Assembly (NCBI GenBank): GCA_963715825.1
Contig: CAVQSI010000020.1
Coordinates: 62,001 to 126,000 of the forward strand
Source of the DNA: Sva-07 sp963715825
GTDB lineage: Bacteria > Actinomycetota > Acidimicrobiia > Acidimicrobiales > Ilumatobacteraceae
Direction of reading: 5' to 3'
DNA: 64,000 nt
Positions 53,240 to 61,035 of this stretch are shown piece by piece; the stretch's first letter is position 1, and every line of letters starts with the position of its first letter. The notes under the pieces are model-generated. The model did no database searches. It had not been told where the DNA came from and saw nothing but the letters and a program-made list of their open reading frames with translations. The position numbers and the translations under genes are program-made.

Positions 53240-55114
53240 ATGGAGGGCGAGCGCGAGACCAGGGAGCCGGTGGCTCCCGTCCCGGCTCCGACTCCGGATC
53301 GAGCGCCGACTGCGCCGGTCTCGGAGGTCGGCGGAGCGGGGGTGGTCCAACGACGCGCCATCGTCGGCGCATCCGATGATCCAGCCGAACGAGAAGCCGA
53401 CGAGATCGCCGACATGGTCGTCGCCGCATCGGCGAGCACGCTGCCGGTGATCGCCCGTGAGGCGGACGCAGCGACGCGCCGCGTCCGTCGGGCGCCCACC
53501 CCGAGGGAAGCTCGCTCGGAACGCGTCACGCCGCAGCGCCGGGTACAGCGCTCCGCAACGGCAACACCGATCGGCTCGGCTGGTGGCATCGTCGACAAGG
53601 ACACCGACGCCGCGATCACGGCGGCGAGGTCGGGGGGACGCCAGCTCGAGCGCGGCATCCGGCGCCGCATGGAACGCTCGATCGGCGCCGACTTCTCCGG
53701 GGTGCGACTCCATGTCGGCGCCGAGTCCGACCGACTGAACGACCAGCTCCAGGCCAAGGCATTCACCACCGGCAGGGACGTCTTCGTTCGGCGGTCCGAG
53801 TACGCCCCGAACACCAAGCAGGGCCAGCACCTCCTCGCGCACGAACTCGCTCACACCGTTCAACAGGGGGCGGCTCCCCCGCTGTCTGGCGATCATGACG
53901 TCGACACCGCTGCGCCGGTACGCCGAGCCGTTCGGGCGGCCTCGGATGGGGTCACGCGGCGAACGCTGATCCAACGGGCACCGGGCCTTCCGACGAAGAA
54001 GGAAGCGGAGACCGATGGGGGCAAGGCCGGATTCCACTTCGGGCGCGGCAAGACCACGTGGGGGCAGTTGCTGACGGCGCTCCACGCCTACGAGAACCTG
54101 GCCGATGACGACATCATCGGACAGAAGGCCAAGGTGGTCGAGGTCCAGACGCTCATCACGGAATGGCTGAACGGCGGCGCACGCGGCAACGAGGACGGTT
54201 CGAAGAGCGATCAGAAGAAGCGGGCATACCTGGGCCAGGTGATGGCGCAGACCCGAAAGCGCTACTACGAGCTCGAACTCAAGGGCGACACCGTCGACGC
54301 CGCCGGCGCGAATGCCGGACAGCATGCGGGCGCGAACGCGCAGAAGATCAAGGCCGCGTTGCTGGCGAAGGGTTTGGAGAACTCCGACGCGACGATCACG
54401 CGCCTCCTCGCCCGTCTCAGGGCGGCCGACCTCACGACGAACTTCGAGCCGGTCAAGTTCCCGATGTTCGCCAAGGATCCGTATTTCAAGAACTTCTTCG
54501 AGATCAAGGCCTCCGGGTTCGGCGGGGACAAGAGCCCGGGCGGCGATCTGAACCCGCAGTGGGGCAAGCTGACCGGCTCCGAACAGCGCGAGACCGCCGA
54601 GCGTTGGCTCGGCTACAAGCCGTTCACCGAGGTGCAGCGGGTCAACCGCCCGAACTACGCGGCGGTCAACGTGTTCAACAAGGCGAAAGGTGCCGCCTCC
54701 ACGTACGGACGGTGCCACTTCATCTGGAAGGACGAGGTCAAGAACCGCTGCACCTACACCGCTCGAGACACGTTCGCCATGAACGCGGATGCCGACCTCA
54801 AGGACATCGATCCCGCTGCCCTGATCGGAACACCCGAGCACCTCGAGACGGTGCTCGCCCACAACGAGAAGGTGCTCGAGACGATGGCGCTGCTCGACGA
54901 GGATCGCGCAGCCGAGGCAGCAGTGCTCGAAGCGAACATCGGGGTGTACATGGAGGCCCAGGTGCACGGCGGGCTGTCGTTGCTCGACGTGAAGGAGATG
55001 GTGGTGCCCTGGGCGAAGAACAGCAGCGGCCCCGACGATTTCGACAACGCTTCACGCGACCAGGGCGACGCGCTGGCGGCGAAGTACGGATTCGCCATCA
55101 GGTACGGGGTCTGA
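53240..55114 (+). CDS. DUF4157 (eCIS-core) protein with DUF3626-like C-terminus, putative toxin
   Basis: A 624-residue protein without a signal peptide. Residues 1-130: disordered Ala/Pro/Arg-rich region with VQRR and DPAEREADEIADMVV, the segment that usually precedes DUF4157. Residues ~135-215: DUF4157 with RRMERSIGADFSGVRLHVGAESD and LLAHELAHTVQQG (HExxH metalloprotease-like). Residues ~400-600: PNYAAVNVFNKAKGAASTYGRCHFIWKDEVKNRCTYTARDTF, which resembles DUF3626. DUF4157 is known as a marker of effectors carried by extracellular contractile injection systems. No sheath, tube or baseplate gene is visible in this window. A 113-residue gene follows 7 bases downstream. Confidence 0.8.
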   Translation: MEGERETREPVAPVPAPTPDRAPTAPVSEVGGAGVVQRRAIVGASDDPAEREADEIADMVVAASASTLPVIAREADAATRRVRRAPTPREARSERVTPQRRVQRSATATPIGSAGGIVDKDTDAAITAARSGGRQLERGIRRRMERSIGADFSGVRLHVGAESDRLNDQLQAKAFTTGRDVFVRRSEYAPNTKQGQHLLAHELAHTVQQGAAPPLSGDHDVDTAAPVRRAVRAASDGVTRRTLIQRAPGLPTKKEAETDGGKAGFHFGRGKTTWGQLLTALHAYENLADDDIIGQKAKVVEVQTLITEWLNGGARGNEDGSKSDQKKRAYLGQVMAQTRKRYYELELKGDTVDAAGANAGQHAGANAQKIKAALLAKGLENSDATITRLLARLRAADLTTNFEPVKFPMFAKDPYFKNFFEIKASGFGGDKSPGGDLNPQWGKLTGSEQRETAERWLGYKPFTEVQRVNRPNYAAVNVFNKAKGAASTYGRCHFIWKDEVKNRCTYTARDTFAMNADADLKDIDPAALIGTPEHLETVLAHNEKVLETMALLDEDRAAEAAVLEANIGVYMEAQVHGGLSLLDVKEMVVPWAKNSSGPDDFDNASRDQGDALAAKYGFAIRYGV

Positions 55115-55121
55115 GCGAACC

Positions 55122-55463
55122 ATGACGATGGCGGTCACGATGGTCTGGGACGGGTGCGCGCTCTACAACGGGGAGTGGACCAACCAGGCACGGACCGCTT
55201 TCTGGGTCAAGGTGCCCCGAGCCGACATCGCACTCGTTGCGGCTGTTGCCGCCGACCCCGATGCCCTGATTGCTGCGGCAGAAGCGGAGCAGTCAGGGGG
55301 CGACTTCGTCTACTTGCTGGTGAGCGACGATCTCGGATCCGTGATGCAGATGCCCGAGTGGTACCCGATTTCGGGCCAGTGGAACGGGATGAGTCCGTTC
55401 CGAGAACTCGATCCTGCCGTCGAGATCTCCGACCTCGATGAGCTGACCCGCCTCGAGACCTGA
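55122..55463 (+). CDS. Small protein downstream of the DUF4157 toxin, candidate immunity or partner
   Basis: A 113-residue acidic soluble protein (MTMAVTMVWDGCALYNGEWTNQ...FVYLLVSDDLGSVMQMPEWYPISGQWNGMSPF) with no known family that I recognise. It starts 7 bases after the putative toxin stop, so it is translated from the same mRNA. Size, acidity and position suit an immunity or cognate partner protein; this is inference. A nested inverted repeat (55492-55536) follows and probably ends the operon. Confidence 0.65.
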   Translation: MTMAVTMVWDGCALYNGEWTNQARTAFWVKVPRADIALVAAVAADPDALIAAAEAEQSGGDFVYLLVSDDLGSVMQMPEWYPISGQWNGMSPFRELDPAVEISDLDELTRLET

Positions 55464-55491
55464 CCTCGCCGCGGAGGCCAGCAGGTCCCGT

Positions 55492-55536
55492 TCTCGTGAA
55501 CAATTCCACGCCTCAGAGGCGAAGTTGTTCACGAGA
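55492..55536. terminator. 12-bp inverted repeat with nested palindrome
   Basis: TCTCGTGAACAA (55492-55503) and TTGTTCACGAGA (55525-55536) are perfectly complementary; the 21-base loop contains GCCTC-A-GAGGC. It sits 29 bases after the toxin-partner gene. Related TCGTGAAC-containing sequences occur at three other intergenic places in the window. Confidence 0.7.
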
Positions 55537-55588
55537 TCGCTGACGCGTGGCGGCCGAGCGCCCTGACGCCACGGTCTAGGGTCGCGAC

Positions 55589-55873
55589 ATGTGCGGTTGT
55601 CTCGTGATTCTGCTCGGGGCGGTGTTCCCGCGGACGGCGATCGTGTTGCTCGAGATGTTCACCAATTGGAACGACACGGCGTTCGACAGCTTCTGGATCG
55701 GCTTCGCCGGCTGGCTGTTCTTGCCGTACACCACGCTTGCCTACGTGCTGATGGACCAGTGGGGTGATCCGATCAACGGCTTCGGTTGGGTGATCGTTGC
55801 CTTCGCATTCCTGGTCGACCTCGGCAGCTGGTTCGGATCGTCGCGAACCCAGCAACAGCGCATGGCAGCCTGA
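55589..55873 (+). CDS. Small membrane protein of unknown function
   Basis: A 94-residue protein with three hydrophobic segments: CLVILLGAVFPRTAIVLLEMF, FWIGFAGWLFLPYTTLAYVLM and GFGWVIVAFAFLVDLGSWFG, ending in a polar tail. It resembles small conserved three-span actinobacterial membrane proteins, but no function can be named. Its start codon follows a short spacer after the hairpin at 55536. Confidence 0.7.
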   Translation: MCGCLVILLGAVFPRTAIVLLEMFTNWNDTAFDSFWIGFAGWLFLPYTTLAYVLMDQWGDPINGFGWVIVAFAFLVDLGSWFGSSRTQQQRMAA

Positions 55874-55908
55874 TCGAGCGCACCGCGGTTCAGCAGCGCC
55901 GCTGTATC

Positions 55909-56345
55909 AGAAAGACGAGTCGCTCGGGTCGACAGCGTTCTCGATCCTCGAACGATGGAGCGGTGAGCTGACCCTGCCGTCACGCTGGGAGTCGGTCACA
56001 GGACTGTCGATGCAGCGCGACATCGCAACGCCTGCTCGCGCCGTTGACGGAATCCGATCTTGCGAGCCGATTCGGGGTCGTTCCTCCGTCGGCGATGCTG
56101 CTGTTCGGCCATCGTGGAACTTGGAAGACGTCGTTCGCCAAGGCGGTCGCGGGTCGCCGGGGCGGGTCCGGGTGTGCGCAACGAACTCGATCGCTGCCCT
56201 CGACTCGGCAGTCGTGCGGTCCGGGCGCCTCGATCTGGTGGTGCCAATCGGCCCGCCGGACGCCGAAGCTCGGCTCGCGCTGCTGCGCGACAAGCTCGGG
56301 CTCACCCCCGCCGACATCGCGAGCGGCGTTCAACCAGCAGCCGCA
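55909..56345 (+). pseudogene. Decayed AAA+ ATPase with internal deletion
   Basis: Three pieces of one AAA+ protein in shifting frames: AFSILERWSGELTLPSRWESVTGL (to ~56035), LTESDLASRFGVVPPSAMLLFGHRGTWKTSFAKAVAGR (56044-56157, one frame later) and ATNSIAALDSAVVRSGRLDLVVPIGPPDAEARLALLRD (back in the first frame). The Walker A is damaged (GHRGTWKTS for GPPGTGKTS) and the ~80-100 residues with Walker B between the second and third pieces are missing. The order is that of FtsH/CDC48-like AAA+ proteins. Clearly non-functional. It lies between the membrane protein and the anti-sigma gene. Confidence 0.75.
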
Positions 56346-56399
56346 GGCGCGTTCTGTGTCGCTCGGGTTCAGGAGCCAAAGACGCGGCGGCGCATGTCG

Positions 56400-57518
56400 C
56401 TACGGGGCGGGACGGGGCGGTGCAGTGACCGAGCCGTTGAACGCCTCCGCCAGTTCGGTCGCCGGGGAGAAGTCGATCGCTGCGATACGCGTGTCCAGGT
56501 CCGCGGATGCGTTCAGAACGAGGAGGTCTACCGGCGAGACGAGCTCGAGATAGAGCTGCCCGCCAGACGTGAGTGCGACATCTCCGATCGCCGGTTCGTC
56601 GAGTTCGCCTCGGAAGAGCGCATGACCGATCGCGAGCAGTTCGGGCGCGGTCGGGGGTTCGGCGAGCCGGTACATGGTGAGGCTCGACAAGCCGGCCTGG
56701 CCGTGTTCCACTGTGGTTGCGTCGGCGACGCCAAGCGGGTCGATCGTCTCGCCGCCCGCCGAGCCTTGATAGACGAAGAACCCTGGGAGTTCGTCGACCT
56801 GGTCGAGCGGCAGTTGCCCAATGGCTGTGGCGATCTCGACCAGAGCTTCCGGATCGATGTAGGGCCCGCCACCACCGAACATGAAGAACTCGTCGGGTCC
56901 GACGATTCGCCGGCCGTCACCGAGCGGTATGGCGATGGCTCCCTCGTCGGCGTCGAGGTAGGCGGCGCCTTCGACGCCGATCTCGACGGCCGGGCCGACG
57001 GGGCGGTCCGGTTCGGTGTCGGCCGGAACGTCGACGACGCCGCCGCGCATGAGGAGGCGCGGCCCGTCCATGACGACGACACGAATCGAGTCCTGTTGCA
57101 ACCCCGGGCCGCTCCCGGCGATGCCGCGCTCGGCAATGCTCGGCGCTGGCAGTGCGGTGTCGTTGACGAATGCAACCATGTCGTCCGGCAGTGGTTCGGA
57201 GAAACGCAGGACGGCGGGATCGATGACGACGTCGCGGCCGGCGTCTGGGGTGTCGCTCGGCTCGCTCGTGTCCGTCGTGGGCGGCTCCGTCGCAACTGGT
57301 GACGTGGAGGTCTCACGTCCGCCGACCGCGAACACTGCCACTACCCCGCCGACGACGAGCAGTGTCGCTGCTGCAATCAGCCAGGTGCGCCGTGACTGGC
57401 TGTCGGTCGGTTGTGTCACCGGCTGCCCACTGGATGACGGCTGATGTGTCTCCGCGAGCGAACGCAGCGCCCGCCGGACGCGGGTCTCGAGCTCGGGGTC
57501 GTTCGACGTGTCGCTCAT
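56400..57518 (-). CDS. Putative anti-sigma factor, single-span membrane protein
   Basis: A 372-residue protein: cytoplasmic N-terminus of ~43 residues (SNDPELETRVRRALRSLAETHQP), one membrane span RRTWLIAAATLLVVGGVVAVFAVGG (about 43-67), a Thr/Pro/Ser-rich linker and a ~270-residue extracytoplasmic domain (VIDPAVLRFSEPLPDDMVAFVNDTALPAP...) of no family that I recognise. Its start overlaps the sigma-factor stop (57515-57518), the usual arrangement of an ECF sigma factor with its anti-sigma factor. No zinc-binding HxxxCxxC motif is present. Confidence 0.75.
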   Translation of the reverse strand: MSDTSNDPELETRVRRALRSLAETHQPSSSGQPVTQPTDSQSRRTWLIAAATLLVVGGVVAVFAVGGRETSTSPVATEPPTTDTSEPSDTPDAGRDVVIDPAVLRFSEPLPDDMVAFVNDTALPAPSIAERGIAGSGPGLQQDSIRVVVMDGPRLLMRGGVVDVPADTEPDRPVGPAVEIGVEGAAYLDADEGAIAIPLGDGRRIVGPDEFFMFGGGGPYIDPEALVEIATAIGQLPLDQVDELPGFFVYQGSAGGETIDPLGVADATTVEHGQAGLSSLTMYRLAEPPTAPELLAIGHALFRGELDEPAIGDVALTSGGQLYLELVSPVDLLVLNASADLDTRIAAIDFSPATELAEAFNGSVTAPPRPAP

Positions 57519-57991
57519 TGCAGCTCCCCCTGGAGGCGTGCGAGACCGCGATGAATCAGGGATTTGACCGTGCCCGGTCGGGCACCCACCTCGACGGCAA
57601 TGTCGTCGACCTTCAAGTCGGCGTAGTACCGCAGGACGAGAACTTCGCGTTGGCGTTGAGGGAGATCAGCGAGTGCGATCCGTACGGCGATCGCGTCGCC
57701 GTCGAGTTCTGCGAACCGGGCCCGGTCGGATGGCGCCGACTCGCGCACCGTGCGACGACGGCCCCAGGACCGCGCCCCGCTGATGACTGCCACTCGGGCG
57801 TAGGCGCGCGGGTGGTCGATGTCATCCCACCGGCGAAAGACCTGCTCACACGCCCCCTGAGCAATCTCGTCAGCAGCCTCGGACGAGCCGGTCAGCAAGA
57901 ATGCAAGCCGAGACAGGGCATCGAACCGATCGGCGTAGAACGCGCCGAATGAGTCATCCCTTTCTGTCGTCGACTCGAGCTTGTCGCTCAT
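57515..57991 (-). CDS. RNA polymerase sigma factor, SigE/ECF family
   Basis: A 158-residue ECF sigma factor. Region 2: FGAFYADRFDALSRLAFLLTGSSEAADEIAQGACEQVFRRWDDIDHPRAYARVAV; region 4: ALADLPQRQREVLVLRYYADLKVDDIAVEVGARPGTVKSLIHRGLARLQGEL. Together they match the actinobacterial SigE-type ECF group. ATG at 57991 (MSDKLEST) is chosen over the long upstream extension, which crosses an IS fragment. Followed, with a 4-base overlap, by the putative anti-sigma factor. Just upstream lies an IS256 fragment, so its native promoter may be altered. Confidence 0.9.
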   Translation of the reverse strand: MSDKLESTTERDDSFGAFYADRFDALSRLAFLLTGSSEAADEIAQGACEQVFRRWDDIDHPRAYARVAVISGARSWGRRRTVRESAPSDRARFAELDGDAIAVRIALADLPQRQREVLVLRYYADLKVDDIAVEVGARPGTVKSLIHRGLARLQGELQ

Positions 57992-58040
57992 CACTGTTGA
58001 CTGTGGCGCACGAGCACCCCAGAACGTTGCACTCCGACGG

Positions 58041-58245
58041 AAAGGTCTGTCAGAAATTCTGTGGGTTGGTGGTGATCTGACGGGTGCAGCGGGATCGCTG
58101 CACCAGGAGGGACCACTTCCGTGGACAACACTGATGAGACTGTAGAAGGCGAGTGGTTGCCGGCGACGCGTGGCGAGGTCCTGGCGGATGTTGCTGGTGT
58201 GTCTGAGCAGTTGGTGGCTCAGACCCGGGCGGAGGGGCCCGAGTC
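58041..58245 (+). mobile_element. IS256-family left-end fragment
   Basis: The end-like sequence GTCTGTCAGAAATTCTGTG (near 58046) resembles the terminal inverted repeats of actinobacterial IS256 elements. It is followed by AGGAGG and a GTG (58121) that opens VDNTDETVEGEWLPATRGEVLADVAGVSEQLVAQTRAEGPE, similar to the N-termini of IS256 transposases. Similarity stops near 58245, where a truncated lipoprotein gene begins on the other strand. The rest of the element is missing. Confidence 0.5.
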
Positions 58246-58586
58246 GCCGCCCACGAGGCAGTGTCGCAGCTGGGCATCGCCGCCAAACACGCCGAGAAGT
58301 CGTCGAGCCCTCGGACAGTGGCTGCGCGAACCTCGGCTTCGACTTCGGTCCGAGGATCGACAGTCGTCGTGGCGAGTGGCACCTCGGTCGAGGTGGGCAC
58401 AAGAGTCGGTTCCGGGATCGTGGATGGAGCTGCGGAGGTCTCCACCGACGAGGTTGTTACCGCGGATGCGTTCGGCGAGTCGGCGCTGCACGCAGCGAGT
58501 AGCGAGGCCGCACACACCACGAGAGCGCCGACCGTTCGGCCGGCACCTCCTGCCCTGCCACCGTCCACCGCAGCACCCCACCGCAC
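58245..58586 (-). pseudogene. Lipoprotein gene truncated at the IS fragment
   Basis: GTG at 58586 opens a lipoprotein signal (RTVGALVVCAASLLAACSADSP) and a Ser/Thr/Val-rich linker, then VEAEVRAATVRGLDDFSACLAAMPSCDTASWAATRA. At about 58245 the reading runs into the IS256 fragment and ends there at 58050 in unrelated sequence. The 3' part of the gene is not found nearby. The function is unknown; the conserved-looking Cys-rich piece is similar to small secreted actinobacterial lipoproteins. Confidence 0.6.
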
Positions 58587-58715
58587 ATGAAACCCCTAAC
58601 ACCTAGAGCTGCGACGGGCAACGGCACGTGCTCGTGAACTTGCGCGCAACGGCGAGTTCACTGCTCTTCGACACGGTGCCGTCGCGACATCGGGGTGTGG
58701 GTTGGTCTGTTGGGG
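58587..58715. other. Short gap with an inverted repeat
   Basis: GTGAAC (about 58633) and GTTCAC (about 58660) form an inverted repeat around a GC-rich loop, again in the TCGTGAAC/GAGTTCAC context seen at other intergenic sites. It follows the end of the leftward repeat protein. No gene is seen. Confidence 0.4.
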
Positions 58716-60212
58716 TCAGGTCGGGAAGTACCCCGAGACGTCGGCCAACAAATGGGTGGTGCCGTACACGTAGAAGCACACTTCACCGGTCGCTGACACC
58801 GGAGCGATCACCGAGTTCGGAATCGTTTGACCGCCGACAAAGTTGAGGTTCGACGCATCCGGACGAGGCTGATCACACGGGAACACCGTGACGAACCCGC
58901 CACCAACGGTGGGGTCTTCGCTGTTGGTGACCGTCACGTTCAACACCACCGCCGCAACCCCCGATGGGGGCACACCGCCCTGCCCGGTCACCTTCAACAC
59001 CTTCGGATCTGCGGTTCCAGCAGCGTTACCGACCTTGGCGCCACCACGGGTGTCCATGATCCGTGACGGCGTCAACGAGTCGAACCCGGCACCGGCCGGG
59101 AGGTACCCCGAGACGTCGGCCAACAAATGGGTGGTGCCGTACACGTAGAAGCACACTTCACCGGTCGCCGACACCGGAGCGATCACCGAGTTCGGAATCG
59201 TTTGACCGCCGACAAAGTTGAGGTTCGACGCATCCGGACGAGGCTGATCACACGGGAACACCGTGACGAACCCGCCACCAACGGTGGGGTCTTCGCTGTT
59301 GGTGACCGTCACGTTCAACACCACCGCTGCAACCCCCGATGGGGGCACACCGCCCTGCCCGGTCACCTTCAACACCTTCGGATCTGCGGTTCCAGCAGCG
59401 TTACCGACCTTGGCGCCACCACGGGTGTCCATGATCCGTGACGGCGTCAACGAGTCGAACCCGGCAGCCGCCGGAAAGTACCCCGAGACGTCGGCCAACA
59501 GGTGGGTGGTGCCGTAGACGTAGAAGCACACTTCACCGGTCGCTGACACCGGGGCGATCACCGAGTTCGGGATGGTTTGACCGCCGACAAAGTTGAGGTT
59601 CGACGCATCTGGACGCGGCTGATCGCACGGGAACACCGTGACGAAGCCGCCGCCGATGGTGGGGTCTTCGCTGTTGGTGACCGTCACGTTCAACGCCACC
59701 GCCGCAACCCCCGAGGCCGGCACGCCCGCCTGTCCGGTGACTTTCAAACGGAACGGAGCCGCAGTCCCAGCAGCATTACCCACCTTGCTGCCACCACGGG
59801 TGTCCATGATCCGTGACGGTGTCAACGGCACGAACGTCTTCGTCCCCGCCGGCGGATCCGGGGGTGGCGGGTCCACCGCCGGAGTCGCGGTCACGGTGAC
59901 CGTGAACGACGTCGTCGCGGTCAGCGACGCCGAGTCGGTGGCGGTGCACGTCACCGCGGTTGCCCCAACCGCAAACACGCTGCCCGACGCAGGCACACAC
60001 CCGACCGTCGGCGTCGAGCGAAGATCCTGCGCTACCGGTGCCGGGAACGACACCGTGGCACTACTGGCACCCGGTGCCGTCGCTGCGGTCACGTCCGGCG
60101 GCGTCGACACGAAGAACGGGGACCGATCCAGCAGCATCAACAACACCCGATTCTGCGAGGTCGGCACCGGCAACACATCATTCGACGTCAATCGGTCTCC
60201 TGGCGTCATCAC
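58716..60212 (-). CDS. Secreted repeat protein, C-terminal part: HYR-like domain and three 125-residue repeats
   Basis: 498 codons. After a short start comes PPDVTAATAPGASSATVSFPAPVAQDL...TPTVGCVPASGSVFAVGATAVTCTATDSASLTATTSFTVTVTATP, an HYR-like (Ig-fold) domain, then a Pro-rich linker and three near-identical repeats beginning LTPSRIMDTRGG and containing VAAVVLNVTVTNSEDPT, VTVFPCDQPRPDASNLNFVGGQTIPNSVIAPVSATGEVCFYVYGTTHLLADVSGYFP. This repeat is common in secreted actinobacterial proteins. The N-terminal residues MMTPGDRLTSNDVLPVPTSQNRVLLM are the end of a 58-residue repeat unit of the preceding frame, so this is the C-terminal part of the gene that starts at 62452. Confidence 0.8.
   Translation of the reverse strand: MMTPGDRLTSNDVLPVPTSQNRVLLMLLDRSPFFVSTPPDVTAATAPGASSATVSFPAPVAQDLRSTPTVGCVPASGSVFAVGATAVTCTATDSASLTATTSFTVTVTATPAVDPPPPDPPAGTKTFVPLTPSRIMDTRGGSKVGNAAGTAAPFRLKVTGQAGVPASGVAAVALNVTVTNSEDPTIGGGFVTVFPCDQPRPDASNLNFVGGQTIPNSVIAPVSATGEVCFYVYGTTHLLADVSGYFPAAAGFDSLTPSRIMDTRGGAKVGNAAGTADPKVLKVTGQGGVPPSGVAAVVLNVTVTNSEDPTVGGGFVTVFPCDQPRPDASNLNFVGGQTIPNSVIAPVSATGEVCFYVYGTTHLLADVSGYLPAGAGFDSLTPSRIMDTRGGAKVGNAAGTADPKVLKVTGQGGVPPSGVAAVVLNVTVTNSEDPTVGGGFVTVFPCDQPRPDASNLNFVGGQTIPNSVIAPVSATGEVCFYVYGTTHLLADVSGYFPT
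58728..59850. repeat. Three tandem 375-bp coding repeats
   Basis: The same landmark (GTACCCCGAGACGTCGGCC) occurs at 58728, 59103 and 59478, exactly 375 bases apart. The first two copies are almost identical over their whole length; the third (oldest or most diverged) differs at scattered positions. They encode the 125-residue repeats of the secreted protein. Confidence 0.97.
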
Positions 60213-61035
60213 GGATCCTCGTACCGATCACGCTGTTCGACGACGACACCGTCCCCGACACCCCACCAGCCGCAACCCCCAGCGTCACCGCACCCGCATC
60301 GCTGGCGGCGGCGCCGTTGTCCCAGTCCGTGCTGGTCACGACGTAGTTGCCGTTCGACAACGCCGTCACACCCGAGTCACCAACCCGATCGCTGGTGGTG
60401 GTGCCGATGAGGCTGTTGACAGCCGACACCACCCCACTCACACCGCTGCTGCCGTCCCCCCACGTCACCGCACCCACATCGCTGGCAGCGGCGCCGTTGT
60501 CCCAGATCGGGCTGCGTACGACGTAGTTGCCGTTCGACAACGCCGTCACGCCAGAGTCACCAACCCGGTCGCTGACGGTGGTGCCGATGAGGCTGTTGGC
60601 AGCCGACACCACCCCACTCACACCGCTGCTGCCGTCCCCCCACGTCACCGCACCCACATCGCTGGTGGCGCCGTTGTCCCAGAACGGGCTGTTCACGACG
60701 TAGTTGCCGTTCGACAACGCCGTCACCCCCGAACCACCAACCCGATTGCTGGTGGTGGTGCCGATGAGGCTGTTGACAGCCGACACCACCCCAATCACAC
60801 CGCTGCTGCCGTCCCCCCACGTCACCGCACCCGCCTCGTTGTCCCAGAGCGGGCTGGCCACGACGTAGTTGCCGTTCGACAACGCCGTCACACCCGAACC
60901 ACCAACCCGGTCGTCGGTGGTGGTGCCGATGAGGCTGTTGGCAGCCGACACCACCCCACTCACACCGCCGGTGCCGTTCCCCCACGTCACCGCACCCACA
61001 TCGCTGGCGGCGCCGTTGTCCCAGAACGGGCTGCG
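60178..61035 (-). CDS. Secreted repeat protein, middle part: four LSNGNYVV repeats
   Basis: A continuous frame (readable from about 61035; first GTG/ATG-type start near 60999) with four units of the type GNGTGGVSGVVSAANSLIGTTTDDRVGGSGVTALSNGNYVV-SPLWDN. It ends ...SNSVIGTRIRDDARRPIDVE at 60178. One base later the other frame continues TPGDRLTSNDVLPVPTSQNRVLL, which is aligned with a repeat unit, so a single extra base near 60210-60226 separates this part from the C-terminal part. Confidence 0.75.
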   Translation of the reverse strand, partial: RSPFWDNGAASDVGAVTWGNGTGGVSGVVSAANSLIGTTTDDRVGGSGVTALSNGNYVVASPLWDNEAGAVTWGDGSSGVIGVVSAVNSLIGTTTSNRVGGSGVTALSNGNYVVNSPFWDNGATSDVGAVTWGDGSSGVSGVVSAANSLIGTTVSDRVGDSGVTALSNGNYVVRSPIWDNGAAASDVGAVTWGDGSSGVSGVVSAVNSLIGTTTSDRVGDSGVTALSNGNYVVTSTDWDNGAAASDAGAVTLGVAAGGVSGTVSSSNSVIGTRIRDDARRPIDVE

